Positions 1 through 8,581 are shown, numbered from the stretch's first letter. The stretch: 46,189 bases of DNA from Streptomyces melanogenes (GCF_014649795.1 NZ_BMTS01000011.1:1-46189); one strand, 5' to 3'. Made by a program: numbers and translations. The notes: generated by a model from the sequence alone, not told the origin.

Positions 1-200
1 CACGCTGTTGAGTTCTCAAGGTACGGACGCTTCCTTCGTTCCCGTTTCCGGGCCCTCCGGGCGCTTCCTTCGTTTCCGACTCTATCAGACTCTTTCGTGT
101 CCGATTCCCGGTCTCCCGGGTCAAGTCGTTTTGTCTTTCCGGCTGTTGGGCCGTTCCGACGTCCCAGACTCTAGCGGACTTTCCGGGCGGCTCCTAATCG
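1..200 (-). promoter_or_regulatory. rRNA operon leader and tandem promoters (operon lies left of the window)
   Basis: Read on the minus strand, bases 20-1 give CTTGAGAACTCAACAGCGTG, the conserved processing/leader sequence I know from just upstream of Streptomyces 16S rRNA. Before it the leader carries the repeated motif CGAAGGAAGCG (near 29-39 and 62-72). Two TAGAGT -10 boxes are visible, at 84-79 and 173-168, each preceded by an AAAGTC/AAAGAGTC-like stretch as in known rrn promoters. A TTGACC box sits at 124-119, but it is 34 bp from the nearest TAGAGT, so I do not pair them. The 16S gene itself would lie outside the window. Bases 200-413, between this region and msrB, show nothing else I can name. 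Confidence 0.82.
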
Positions 201-413
201 GGGCCGTTCGAGTCATCCACTCCCACCCGCCCATTCGAAATGAAATTCGGCATGCCGAAATCCATCCCGTTCGGGAGGTCGTGCTGGGTTGGGTTGCCGC
301 AAGTCTGCGGCGGACGGCTGTCGCAGAACCGTTACGGCCCCGCGACAACTCGGAGAACACTACGCACTCCCGTACCCGACGTCAACTCGGGCCGGTGAGC
401 GCGCCAGTCGTCG

Positions 414-821
414 TCAGTCCTCGTCCGCCGTCAGCTTCAGCGAGATCGAGTTGATGCAGTACCGCTGGTCCGTCGGGGTCGGGTAACCCTCGCCCTCGAA
501 GACATGGCCCAGGTGCGAGCCGCAGCGGGCGCAGCGCACCTCCGTGCGGACCATCCCGTGCGACCGGTCGGCGATGAGCTCCACCGCGTCCGTGTCCTTC
601 GGGTCGAAGAAGGAAGGCCAGCCGCAGTGCGACTCGAACTTCGTCTCGGAGGTGAAGAGCTCCGCGCCACAGGCCCGGCAGGAGTAGACGCCCTTCGTCT
701 TGGTGTCCGTGTACTCACCGACGAACGCGGGCTCCGTACCGGCCTGCCGCAGCACCGCGTACTCCGCGGGGCTCAGCTCCGCCCGCCACTGCTCGTCCGG
801 CTTCTCGACCTCGTACGACAT
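414..821 (-). CDS. msrB: peptide-methionine (R)-S-oxide reductase MsrB
   Basis: This cytosolic repair enzyme reduces the R-sulfoxide of methionine in oxidised proteins. The 135-residue product is a single SelR/MsrB domain of normal length. It has two CxxC zinc pairs (CRAC and CARC), the HCGWPSF motif, and a catalytic cysteine in RYCINS near the C-terminus. I start at ATG 821 because GAGGGAG lies 8 bases upstream; an in-frame GTG at 830 is too close to that site. The gene begins 13 bp after the murC stop on the same strand, with its ribosome-binding site touching the murC end, so the two are probably co-transcribed. Confidence 0.93.
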   Translation of the reverse strand: MSYEVEKPDEQWRAELSPAEYAVLRQAGTEPAFVGEYTDTKTKGVYSCRACGAELFTSETKFESHCGWPSFFDPKDTDAVELIADRSHGMVRTEVRCARCGSHLGHVFEGEGYPTPTDQRYCINSISLKLTADED

Positions 822-834
822 CGAAGGCACTCCC

Positions 835-2226
835 TCAGCTCAACCGCGCCAGGATCTCCGGGCCCAGGTCCGTCACGTCGCCCGCGCCCATGGTGAGAAC
901 GAGGTCGCCGGGCCTGGCCATTCCCGCGATCACGTCCGGCACCGTCGTCTTGTCGTGGACGGCGGTGACGTCGGCGCCGGCCGTGCCGGCCGCGTCGATG
1001 ATCAGCGCGCTGGTGACGCCCGGGATCGGGTCCTCGCGCGCGGGGTAGATGTCGAGGACCACCGAGGCGTCGGCCAGCGCGAGCGCGCGGCCCATCTCGG
1101 TGCCCAGCTCCTGGGTGCGGGAGAAGAGGTGCGGCTGGAAGACCACGAGCAGCCGGGAGTCCGCGGCAGCGGCCCGCATCGCCTCCAGGTCGGCGGTCAT
1201 CTCGGTCGGGTGGTGCGCGTACGAGTCGATGACCTGGACGCCCGCGGCCTCGCCCTTGAGCTGGAGGCGGCGCTTGACGCCGGTGTACTTGCCGAGGGCC
1301 GAGGCCAGGTTGTGCGCCGGGATGCCCAGCGCGACTCCGGAGGCGAGCGCGGCGACCGCGTTGAGGGCGTAGTGGCGGCCGGGGACCGAGACCGTGAAGG
1401 TCAGGTACTTGCCGCCGAGCAGGACGGTGACCTCGCTGGTCAGTCCGCGCGGGGTGACCTTGTGGACGCGTACGTCGGCGTGCTCGTCCGCTCCGTACGT
1501 CACGACCTTCAGCGATGAGAGGTCGCGCACCCGGCGGGTGAGCTCGACGGCGCCCGCCTGGTCGGCGGAGATGACGAGGGTGCCGCCGGGGACGACCTTG
1601 CCGACGAAGGTCTCGAAGGAGTCGTAGATCTCGTCCATCGAGGCGTAGTTGGCGTGGTGGTCGAGTTCGACGTTGAGGACGATGGCGACCTCGGGGTCGT
1701 ACTTCTGGAAGCTGCGGTCGCTCTCGTCGGCCTCGGCCACGAAGATGTCGCCCTCGCCGTGGCGGGCGTTGGTGCCGGGTCCGGCGAGGTCGCCGCCGAT
1801 CGCGTACGAGGGGTCGAGGCCCAGCTCGGTCAGGGCGACGGCGAGCATCGAGGTGGTGGTCGTCTTGCCGTGGGTGCCGGCGACGGCGATGGCGCGCAGG
1901 CCGCCCATGAGCGCGGCGAGCGCGTCGGAGCGGTGGACGACGGGGATGTCGAGCTCGGCCGCGCGGACCAGCTCCGGGTTGTCGGCGCGGATGGCGCTGG
2001 AGACGACGACGCTGCTGGCGTCGGCGGCGAGGTGCTCGGCGGCGTGTCCGATGTGGACGGTCGCGCCGAGCGCGCGCAGCGCCTCGGCCGTGCCGGACTC
2101 CTTGGCGTCGCTGCCCGCGACCTTCGCGCCGCGCTGGGCCAGGATCTTCGCGATCCCCGACATTCCGGCACCGCCGATGCCGATGAAGTGCGGCCGTTCC
2201 ATGGCGGTGGGAATCGCGGGTGCCAT
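835..2226 (-). CDS. murC: UDP-N-acetylmuramate--L-alanine ligase MurC
   Basis: MurC adds L-alanine to UDP-MurNAc, the first amino-acid step of peptidoglycan precursor synthesis in the cytoplasm. The product is 463 residues, normal for the family. The N-terminal Rossmann motif is HFIGIGGAGMSG (about 13-24), the ATP-binding P-loop is GTHGKTTTT (117-125), and the central domain carries EADESD and LNVELDHHANY. The ATG at 2226 has GGGAGA 8 bases upstream; an internal ATG at residue 9 is an alternative start. It lies upstream of msrB, away from the main dcw cluster, which is usual as far as I recall for Streptomyces. Confidence 0.96.
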   Translation of the reverse strand: MAPAIPTAMERPHFIGIGGAGMSGIAKILAQRGAKVAGSDAKESGTAEALRALGATVHIGHAAEHLAADASSVVVSSAIRADNPELVRAAELDIPVVHRSDALAALMGGLRAIAVAGTHGKTTTTSMLAVALTELGLDPSYAIGGDLAGPGTNARHGEGDIFVAEADESDRSFQKYDPEVAIVLNVELDHHANYASMDEIYDSFETFVGKVVPGGTLVISADQAGAVELTRRVRDLSSLKVVTYGADEHADVRVHKVTPRGLTSEVTVLLGGKYLTFTVSVPGRHYALNAVAALASGVALGIPAHNLASALGKYTGVKRRLQLKGEAAGVQVIDSYAHHPTEMTADLEAMRAAAADSRLLVVFQPHLFSRTQELGTEMGRALALADASVVLDIYPAREDPIPGVTSALIIDAAGTAGADVTAVHDKTTVPDVIAGMARPGDLVLTMGAGDVTDLGPEILARLS

Positions 2227-2365
2227 TGCGTGTGTCTCCCGGGGGGTGCGACGTACGGAGTTCGGTTCGGCCTCAGCCTATTCGCTGGGCGGCGCTCGCC
2301 CTATTCGCCGGTCGGCGGGCGCACGGGGCATCGGCCCGACGCACCTCGCGCGGGCGCCCCTCCCC

Positions 2366-2836
2366 TTACTCGCTGTGCGCCTCCTCGCTGTGCGCGAAGA
2401 GCTTGAGGACGGGGACGCCGACCTTGTGGCGGGCCCGGGAGGCCCAGTCGCGGTGGAAGAACTCCTCCACGTAGTGCGGTGCGGTCAGCACGATGACCTC
2501 GTCGGCGTTCACCCCGTCGACGACGGACTTCAGCAGGTCCAGGGGGTGGTCCTCGACGATCTGGCCGACAGCCTGGCTGCCGGTCGCGCGCAGGGACGCC
2601 AGGGAGTGCTCCAGGGCGCGTACGGCGGCGGCCGGGCCCTGGTCGCCGGTCTCGTGGACGGCCTCGTCGAGTTCGCCGAGGGCCACGTCGTCGATGGCGC
2701 GCAGCAGGCGGTCCTGGTCGCCCCGGGGCTGCATGAGCACGACGAAGGAGACGGACTCGTCGCCGTGCAGGGTGGTGACGAATTCCACGTCCACGGAGGT
2801 CAGGGGCTTCTCGATCATCAATACGCTTGTGAACAC
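2366..2836 (-). CDS. Usp-like conserved actinomycete protein, about 156 aa
   Basis: This small soluble protein is conserved in Streptomyces and, as I recall, is often labelled indole-3-glycerol phosphate synthase in databases. At 156 residues it is far too short for a TIM barrel and I see none of the TrpC motifs. The C-terminal half (ADEVIVLTAPHYVEEFF, then a WASRARHKVGVPVLKL segment) resembles the nucleotide-binding end of universal stress proteins, so Usp-like is an inference. I chose GTG 2836, which has GAAGGG 8 bases upstream and gives the start VFTSVLMIEK that I remember from homologues. An upstream frame extends to 2965 but is low-complexity, and ATG 2818 lacks a ribosome-binding site. 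Confidence 0.7.
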   Translation of the reverse strand: MFTSVLMIEKPLTSVDVEFVTTLHGDESVSFVVLMQPRGDQDRLLRAIDDVALGELDEAVHETGDQGPAAAVRALEHSLASLRATGSQAVGQIVEDHPLDLLKSVVDGVNADEVIVLTAPHYVEEFFHRDWASRARHKVGVPVLKLFAHSEEAHSE

Positions 2837-2867
2837 GACAAACGCCCTTCTCTTCACTCCGGCCGGT

Positions 2868-2887
2868 GCCCCGCGAGGCCGCGGGGC
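2868..2887 (-). terminator. hairpin between the RibD-C-like gene and the Usp-like gene
   Basis: A perfect 7-bp GCCCCGC/GCGGGGC stem closes a 6-base loop. It lies downstream of the reductase gene that ends at 3001 and 32 bases before the Usp-like start, so it may end or attenuate read-through. There is no T-run, which is common in actinomycetes. Confidence 0.4.
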
Positions 2888-3000
2888 CTCGACGTGGTTA
2901 CCCGCCCCTGCGGAAACCATCCTTCCCCGTGACCGCACGGGGTCTGCGTGAGTAAGTGTGCCCACCGGAAGCTAACCGGAACGGCAAATTCCGCTGATTG

Positions 3001-3765
3001 TCAGATTCGACGGTAACGCGTGTAGAGGAACCCGGCCTCTTCCAGCAGCAACTCCAGCCGGAAGTGCTCAGGAGCGGTCACCGAGGGCCCTCCGGCGATG
3101 CGCTGGGCGCTGCCCGCGGTGAGCATCGGCGACACCGTCAGACACAGCTCGTCGAGCACTCCGGCGGCCACGAACTGGCCGAGCAGCCGGGGCCCGCCCT
3201 CCGTCAGCATCCGGCGCAGCCCGCGCTCGGCCAGCGCCGCGACGGCCCTGACGGGCTCCACGCCCGGCCCGTCGCCCGCGACCACGACCTCCGCGCCGGC
3301 CCGCTCGGCCTCGCGCACCCGGTCCGGCGGCGCGGCGGCGCCGGTCAGGATGAGGGTGGGCACCTGCGGCGAGGTGAACAGCGGCAGGCCGAAGTCCAGG
3401 TCGAGGCTGGCCGTCACCACCGCGATCACCGGGACCGGGCCCTGGCCCGCGGCCGCGCGCCGGGCCGCGAAGGCATCCCGCGCCCGGGCCGGGCGGTAGC
3501 CCTCCTGGCGTACCGTTTCCGCGCCCACCACGATCACGTCGGACAGCGCCCGCAGGGTGCCGAAGATCCGCATGTCGGTGGCGGAGGAGAGGGGCTGCGA
3601 GCGGCCCTCGTGCTGGCCCGCGCCGTCCAGCGAGGAGACCATGTTGGCTCGCAGCCAGGAGCCGTCCGTCTCGGGGTACGCATAGGCCTCGGCCAGTGCG
3701 TCGAACGACCACTCGCCCTGGTCGGAGGCGGATGTCTGGTCGGTCACAGGGAACAGGCGTCGCAT
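3001..3765 (-). CDS. RibD C-terminal domain / pyrimidine reductase family protein
   Basis: This 254-residue cytosolic protein has the fold of the RibD reductase domain (dihydrofolate-reductase superfamily), which reduces the ribosylamino-pyrimidine in riboflavin synthesis using NADPH. Visible marks are WLRANMVSSLDG (about 37-48), SSATDMRIFGTLRALSDVIVVGAETVR, and LTEGGPRLLGQFVAAGVLDEL, the usual NADPH- and substrate-binding segments. There is no deaminase domain, and it is not next to other rib genes, so its true substrate is uncertain. It is divergent from zapE, with 36 bp between the two starts. Confidence 0.8.
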   Translation of the reverse strand: MRRLFPVTDQTSASDQGEWSFDALAEAYAYPETDGSWLRANMVSSLDGAGQHEGRSQPLSSATDMRIFGTLRALSDVIVVGAETVRQEGYRPARARDAFAARRAAAGQGPVPVIAVVTASLDLDFGLPLFTSPQVPTLILTGAAAPPDRVREAERAGAEVVVAGDGPGVEPVRAVAALAERGLRRMLTEGGPRLLGQFVAAGVLDELCLTVSPMLTAGSAQRIAGGPSVTAPEHFRLELLLEEAGFLYTRYRRI

Positions 3766-3801
3766 CCGTGCAGTCTTACACGGCGCTTACAGTGGGGAAC
3801 T

Positions 3802-4872
3802 GTGTCGACCAGTCCCATAACCGAAGCGGCCCCGCTGTCGCTCTGCGCGCGCGAGCCGCATGTCCCCGCCGACCGTCTGGTCGCCGAGATGGTGCCGCCG
3901 CCGCGGTTCGACTCGGTCCGCTTCGAGACGTACGTACCGGACCCGAACCAGCCCAGCCAGAGCGAGGCCGTCAAGGTGCTCGGCTCCTTCGCGGCCGGTC
4001 TGGGCGGGGCGCACGCCACCGGGAGCGGGCGCCGCAAGTGGTTCGCCAGGAAGCCGGCCGCGCCCGCCGCACCGCGCGGGGTCTATCTGGACGGCGGGTA
4101 CGGCGTCGGCAAGACCCATCTGCTGGCCTCGCTGTGGCACGCCACCCCGGCCGAGCCCGCGCTCAAGGCGTTCGGCACCTTCGTGGAGCTGACGAACCTG
4201 GTCGGCGCGCTGGGCTTCCAGCAGACCGTGCGCACCCTGAGCGGGCACCGGCTGCTCTGCATCGACGAGTTCGAGCTGGACGACCCGGGCGACACCGTCC
4301 TGGTGTCGTCGCTGCTGGGCAAGCTGGTGGAGCAGGGCGTGGCGCTGGCCGCGACCTCCAACACGCTGCCGGGCAAGCTGGGCGAGGGCCGGTTCGCGGC
4401 CGTCGACTTCCTGCGCGAGATCCAGGGCCTGTCGGCGCACTTCCGCCCGCTGCGGATCGACGGCGAGGACTACCGCCACCGGGGGCTGCCGGAGGCTCCG
4501 GCGCCGTACTCGGACGAGCAGGTCACCAAGGCCGCGTACGCGACCGAGGGCGCGGCGCTCGACGACTTCCCCGGGCTGCTCGGCCATCTGTCGCGGGTCC
4601 ACCCCAGCCGGTACGGGGCGATGACCGACGGGGTGAAGGCGGTGTGCCTCACCGATGTGCAGCCGGTGCCCGACCAGTCGACCGCGCTGCGGCTCGTGGT
4701 GCTCGCCGACCGGCTGTACGACCGCGAGGTGCCGGTGCTGGCGTCCGGGGTCCCCTTCGACCTGCTGTTCAGTGAAGAAATGCTGAACGGCGGCTACCGG
4801 AAGAAGTACTTCCGGGCCATCTCCCGGCTCACCGCCCTCGCGCGGGACGCGAAGGGGCTTGTGGAGCAGTAG
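3802..4872 (+). CDS. zapE: AFG1/ZapE-type ATPase
   Basis: The product is a 356-residue P-loop ATPase of the ZapE/AFG1 family, which in other bacteria is tied to cell division and possibly quality control of membrane proteins. Walker A is GGYGVGKTHLL, Walker B is LLCIDEFELDDPGD, and the second half has the usual HFRPLRIDGEDYRHRG and YDREVPVLASGVPFDLLF segments. The start is GTG 3802, with GGGGA 5 bases upstream; the frame is open further left but runs antisense through the neighbouring gene. The short 36-bp divergent spacer must hold the promoters for both genes. Confidence 0.9.
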   Translation: MSTSPITEAAPLSLCAREPHVPADRLVAEMVPPPRFDSVRFETYVPDPNQPSQSEAVKVLGSFAAGLGGAHATGSGRRKWFARKPAAPAAPRGVYLDGGYGVGKTHLLASLWHATPAEPALKAFGTFVELTNLVGALGFQQTVRTLSGHRLLCIDEFELDDPGDTVLVSSLLGKLVEQGVALAATSNTLPGKLGEGRFAAVDFLREIQGLSAHFRPLRIDGEDYRHRGLPEAPAPYSDEQVTKAAYATEGAALDDFPGLLGHLSRVHPSRYGAMTDGVKAVCLTDVQPVPDQSTALRLVVLADRLYDREVPVLASGVPFDLLFSEEMLNGGYRKKYFRAISRLTALARDAKGLVEQ

Positions 4873-4924
4873 GTTTGGCGCACAGGGGGCCGCAAACCCC
4901 CTTAGCCACCAGAAGGGATACATC

Positions 4925-5350
4925 ATGGCCACCACGCGTACGGCGCACACGGTCTGGGAAGGCGAGCTCCTCAAGGGCTCGGGGACCGTCACCTTCGACT
5001 CGTCCGGCATCGGCTCGCAGCCGGTCAGCTGGCCGTCCCGCGCCGAGCAGGCCAACGGCAAGACCAGCCCGGAGGAGCTCATCGCGGCCGCGCACTCCAG
5101 CTGCTTCTCCATGGCCCTCTCGCACGGTCTGGCCGGCGCGGGCAACCCGCCCACCCGCCTGGAGACCAAGGCGGACGTCACGTTCCAGCCGGGCGAGGGC
5201 ATCACCGGCATCCACCTCACCGTGCGCGGCGAGGTGCCGGGGCTGGACGCGGACGGCTTCGCGGCCGCCGCCGAGGACGCCAAGAAGAACTGCCCGGTCA
5301 GCCAGGCGCTCACCGGCACGACGATCACGCTGACCGCCGAGCTCGCCTGA
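4925..5350 (+). CDS. OsmC-family peroxiredoxin
   Basis: This 141-residue member of the OsmC/Ohr superfamily should reduce organic hydroperoxides in the cytosol through a pair of cysteines. The first is in AAHSSCFSMALS and the second in KKNCPVSQAL, with the expected spacing, and the N-terminal WEGELLKGSGTV strand is typical of the OsmC branch. ATG 4925 has AGAAGGG upstream. The gene follows zapE by 52 bp on the same strand and could be co-transcribed. Confidence 0.9.
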   Translation: MATTRTAHTVWEGELLKGSGTVTFDSSGIGSQPVSWPSRAEQANGKTSPEELIAAAHSSCFSMALSHGLAGAGNPPTRLETKADVTFQPGEGITGIHLTVRGEVPGLDADGFAAAAEDAKKNCPVSQALTGTTITLTAELA

Positions 5351-5430
5351 CGCTCCGGCTGTCCGCCCGGGCGGCTCTCCCGCGCTGTCCGGACGACTCT
5401 CCGGCCGTTTTCGGCCATGTGCGGCGACAC

Positions 5431-5480
5431 GACCCGCATGATCCGCCTATCACCTGATCGCGTGATGGATCATGCGGGTC
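5431..5480. promoter_or_regulatory. long inverted repeat upstream of the PhoX-type gene
   Basis: A perfect 14-bp inverted repeat (GACCCGCATGATCC at 5431-5444, complement at 5467-5480) encloses a second inner pair, ATCAC 5449-5453 with GTGAT 5462-5466. It ends 35 bp before the start of the next gene. The arms hold GATC-containing sub-repeats and are not GC-only, so a protein-binding operator or a structured leader seems as likely as a terminator for the OsmC gene. Confidence 0.5.
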
Positions 5481-5515
5481 TCGTCATACCTGTCCGCCAA
5501 CAGGGGAGTTGCCTC

Positions 5516-6892
5516 ATGTCCGAAGCGCGAGCAACACGACGCCAGATCCTCGCCCGCACCGGCGCCTCCGCCGCCGCGATCGCTTTCACGGGCGCGGTCT
5601 CCGAACTCTTCAGCGGGGGCCCGGCCGTGGCCGCCCCCAGCCGGCGCGGCTACGGGCCGCTGGTGCCCGACCCGGCCGGGCTGCTCGACCTGCCGAAGGG
5701 GTTCCGCTACCGGGTGCTCTCGCGCGAGGGCGACCCGCTGCGCTCCGGCGAGGGCCGGGTGCCGAGCAACCACGACGGCATGGCCGCGTTCGCGGGGCGC
5801 CGGGGCGGCGTCCGGCTGGTGCGCAACCACGAGAACCGGGTCACCGCCGCGATCCCGGTGCCGCACGCCGAGGGGCTGGTGTACGACCCGATGGGCAAGG
5901 GCGGGTGTACGGCCCTGGAGCTCGACGCGGAGAACCGGGTGCTGTCCGAGCGGGTCGCCCTCAGCGGCACCGCCGTCAACTGCGCGGGCGGCCGCACCCC
6001 TTGGAACACCTGGCTGAGCTGCGAGGAGACCGAGGACCGGGCCGGTACCAACGGGTACACCAAGGACCACGGCTACGTCTTCGAGGTCGACGGCGCCGAC
6101 CCGCGCCGCACCGGGGCCGTCCCGCTCACCGCGATGGGCCGCTTCCAGCACGAGGCGATCGCGATCGACCCGCACCACGGTGTCGTGTACGAGACCGAGG
6201 ACGCCTTCGACAAGCCCTTCGGGCTCTTCTACCGCTTCCTGCCGAACCGGCCGCTGGGCGGTACGGGCTCGCTGCGCGCGGGCGGCGCACTGGAGGCGAT
6301 GCGCGTCCCGGACGTGCCCGACCTGTCGGTGGTGCAGGAGCCGGGGGCGTGCTTCACCGGGATCGAGTGGGTGCCGGTGCCCGACCCGTCGGCCCGGCGC
6401 ACCCCGGTCCGGCTCCAGGACTTCGGCCGGGGCGGCATCACCCACGCGCAGAAGCTGGAGGGCTGCTACTGGAGCGGCGACTGCGTCTACTTCGTCTCCA
6501 GCTACGCGCGCGTGGCCGAGGGCTCGGGCGCCGACCACTTCGGCCAGGTGTGGCGGTACGAGCCGAGGCGCTGCCGCCTCACCCTGGTGGTGGTCTTCGG
6601 CCCGTCGACCGACATCCAGCTGCCCGGCGAGTCCCCGGACAACATCACGCTCGCGCCGGACGGCGGCCTGATGGTGTGCGAGGACGGCAACGGCGCCCAG
6701 CACGTCTTCGGGCTGACCCGGCGCGGCGAGGTGTACGCCATGGCACGCGGCCGCCAGGACATCGGCAAGCCCGGCAACCCCGAATGGGGCGAGTTCGCGG
6801 GGGTCACCTTCGCCCCGGACGGGCGCACGATGTACGTCAACTGCTACACGCCGGGGACGACCTTCGCGGTGACGGGGCCTTTCGTACGGTAG
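5516..6892 (+). CDS. Tat-secreted PhoX-type (DUF839) phosphatase
   Basis: This 458-residue protein has a twin-arginine signal (ATRRQILARTGASAAAIAF, cleavage probably near AVAAP, residue 40), so it is exported folded. The mature part is a beta-propeller of the PhoX/DUF839 family: SNHDGMAAF, LVRNHEN, WLSCEETEDR (a metal-ligand motif of PhoX), GRFQHEAIAIDP, EDAFDKPFG and SPDNITLAPDGGLMVCED. Family members are Ca/Fe-dependent alkaline phosphatases that release phosphate from organic esters. ATG 5516 has AGGGGAG 7 bases upstream. It is followed closely by a polyphosphate kinase gene, so phosphate storage and scavenging are a plausible shared theme. I see no clear PHO box. Confidence 0.85.
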   Translation: MSEARATRRQILARTGASAAAIAFTGAVSELFSGGPAVAAPSRRGYGPLVPDPAGLLDLPKGFRYRVLSREGDPLRSGEGRVPSNHDGMAAFAGRRGGVRLVRNHENRVTAAIPVPHAEGLVYDPMGKGGCTALELDAENRVLSERVALSGTAVNCAGGRTPWNTWLSCEETEDRAGTNGYTKDHGYVFEVDGADPRRTGAVPLTAMGRFQHEAIAIDPHHGVVYETEDAFDKPFGLFYRFLPNRPLGGTGSLRAGGALEAMRVPDVPDLSVVQEPGACFTGIEWVPVPDPSARRTPVRLQDFGRGGITHAQKLEGCYWSGDCVYFVSSYARVAEGSGADHFGQVWRYEPRRCRLTLVVVFGPSTDIQLPGESPDNITLAPDGGLMVCEDGNGAQHVFGLTRRGEVYAMARGRQDIGKPGNPEWGEFAGVTFAPDGRTMYVNCYTPGTTFAVTGPFVR

Positions 6893-6952
6893 CGCTCGCG
6901 CCGCGTCCTGTTCCGTCGCACGATCGAGGGAACCGACCGTAAGGGGTGCGCA

Positions 6953-7837
6953 GTGGCCAAGAAGGGCAGCAAAGGCGGCAAGGGCGGGAAGAAGCCCGAG
7001 CAGCGGGATCTGCGTCGGCTGCTGCGCATCCCCCGGGGCGAGCGCGTCGACCTCGCCTCCTACCCGGCCGACGCCACCCCGGCCGGGCCGAAGGACAAGG
7101 CGGAGGGGCTGGCGGCGACCGCCCGAATGGGCGAGGAGCTCGCCGGTCTGCAGGAGCGGCTGTACGCGGCGAGCACGGCGGGCGACCGGCGCCGGGTGCT
7201 GCTGGTGCTCCAGGACATGGACACCAGCGGCAAGGGCGGCACGGTCAAGCACGTCATCGGCCTGTTCAACCCGTCCGGCTGCCGCATCAAGGCGTTCAAG
7301 GCGCCCACCCGCGAGGAGCTGAACCACCCCTTCCTGTGGCGGATCATGCGGGCGCTGCCGCAGCCCGGCGAGATCGGCATCTTCGACCGCTCGCACTACG
7401 AGGACGTGCTGATCGCCCGGGTCCGCGAGCTGGTCCCGCGCCGCCAGCTGGGCCGCCGCTACGGGCAGATCAGCCGGTTCGAGCAGTCGCTCGTGGACGA
7501 CGGCGTGAGCGTGGTCAAGGTCTTCCTGCACATCAGCTACGAGCAGCAGCGCCGACGACTCCTGGAGCGCCTCGACAACCCGGACAAGCACTGGAAGTTC
7601 AACCCGGGCGACATCGACGAGCGGGCGCTGTGGCCCGCGTACCAGGAGGCGTACGAGATCGCCCTGGAGCGGTGCTCGACGGACGCCGCCCCCTGGTACC
7701 TGGTGCCCTCCGACCGCAAGTGGTACCGGAACTGGGCGATCAGCCGACTCCTCCTGGAGCAGCTGCGGGAGCTCGATCCGCAGTATCCGAAGGGCGACTT
7801 CGACGTGGAGGAGTGCCGGACGCGGCTGCTGACCTGA
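6953..7837 (+). CDS. ppk2: polyphosphate kinase 2 family protein
   Basis: This 294-residue cytosolic kinase transfers phosphate between polyphosphate and nucleotides. Walker A is LQDMDTSGKGG, Walker B lies in GIFDRSHYEDVL, and the lid region is RVRELVPRRQLGRRYGQI; the tail PSDRKWYRNWAISRLL is also standard. The N-terminus is a lysine/glycine-rich basic stretch (residues 1-16). The start is GTG 6953, with AAGGGG a few bases upstream. Length and motifs fit a one-domain PPK2. The gene lies 60 bp after the PhoX-type gene and converges on the RiPP-type operon with only 16 bp between stops. Confidence 0.9.
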   Translation: MAKKGSKGGKGGKKPEQRDLRRLLRIPRGERVDLASYPADATPAGPKDKAEGLAATARMGEELAGLQERLYAASTAGDRRRVLLVLQDMDTSGKGGTVKHVIGLFNPSGCRIKAFKAPTREELNHPFLWRIMRALPQPGEIGIFDRSHYEDVLIARVRELVPRRQLGRRYGQISRFEQSLVDDGVSVVKVFLHISYEQQRRRLLERLDNPDKHWKFNPGDIDERALWPAYQEAYEIALERCSTDAAPWYLVPSDRKWYRNWAISRLLLEQLRELDPQYPKGDFDVEECRTRLLT

Positions 7838-7853
7838 CCCGCCTGATGGCCCG

Positions 7854-8531
7854 TCAGATCGCCATGGCCTCCTGGATCCAGCGGTTCACCCGGTACGGCA
7901 GCCACCACGCCAGGTCTCCCACCTCCAGGACCAGCTTCTCGGAGAGGAAGTCGGCCAGGACCGCGGGCGGCACCGAGTCCGCCGGGGCGCCGGGCACCAG
8001 GGCCTCGATGACCTGGTGGTACTCGGGCTCGTCCGCGGTGAAGCGGCGCAGGTCGCCCCAGCGGCGGTCGCGGATCTGGACGAAGCCGGGCCCCTGGCGC
8101 CACAGGCACTTGCACAGGTAGTGGCCGTCGCGCCACCGGCGCAGCGCCTCGGCCGCGTCGGCGGGCCCCTCCAGGCGCTGCGGCGGCTGGAGGTGGCTCA
8201 GCACCTGCCAGGTGTCCGCGTCCGCCGCCGGGTCGAGCAGCAGCCGCCACTCGACGAGCACCGCGCGGGCGGTGAGGTCCCGCACGAGGCTGAGGGCGCG
8301 GACGGCCCGGTGGGCGGCGCCCGGGGCGCTCAGGTCGGCGAGGTCGACCGGTTCCGCGAGGCGGACGCGGCGCACGCCCGTCTCCCACAGCCGGTCGGCC
8401 TCCTCCCCCGCGGGGCCGGTCAGTTCGAGGTCGCCGAGGTGCATCCCGGGCAGGGCGCAGGCGTCGGGGTCGTAGTCGCGCCAGGCGGCGACGGTGAGGG
8501 CCGCGGTGCGCGTGGTGAGGGCGGTGCTCAT
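7854..8531 (-). CDS. DUF5825-like protein of the RiPP-type operon
   Basis: I recognise this 225-residue protein only as resembling DUF5825, a family I recall next to RiPP radical SAM C-methyltransferases; the role is unknown. It has no signal peptide or membrane segment. Visible features are RRVRLAEPVDLADL, DLTARAVLVEWRLLL, a CKCLWRQGPGFVQIRDRR segment in which one cysteine pair (CKC) stands out, and an aromatic C-terminus (DLAWWLPYRVNRWIQEAMAI). It is the last gene of the operon, 50 bp after the radical SAM gene, with GGAGGA 9 bases before ATG 8531. A partner or peptide-binding subunit for the enzyme is a reasonable guess. Confidence 0.75.
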   Translation of the reverse strand: MSTALTTRTAALTVAAWRDYDPDACALPGMHLGDLELTGPAGEEADRLWETGVRRVRLAEPVDLADLSAPGAAHRAVRALSLVRDLTARAVLVEWRLLLDPAADADTWQVLSHLQPPQRLEGPADAAEALRRWRDGHYLCKCLWRQGPGFVQIRDRRWGDLRRFTADEPEYHQVIEALVPGAPADSVPPAVLADFLSEKLVLEVGDLAWWLPYRVNRWIQEAMAI

Positions 8532-8581
8532 CGGGCTGGTCCTCCGGCTCGTACGGTCTTCGCGGTCGGCGGTCGTGGCCG

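Noticed and set aside
119..124. TTGACC as the -35 box of the rRNA promoter at TAGAGT 84-79
   Set aside because: The 34-bp gap is about twice the normal spacer, so I did not pair them.
5450..7591. 713-codon open frame antisense to the PhoX-type and ppk2 genes
   Set aside because: No motif; simple mirror of the strong codon bias on the other strand.
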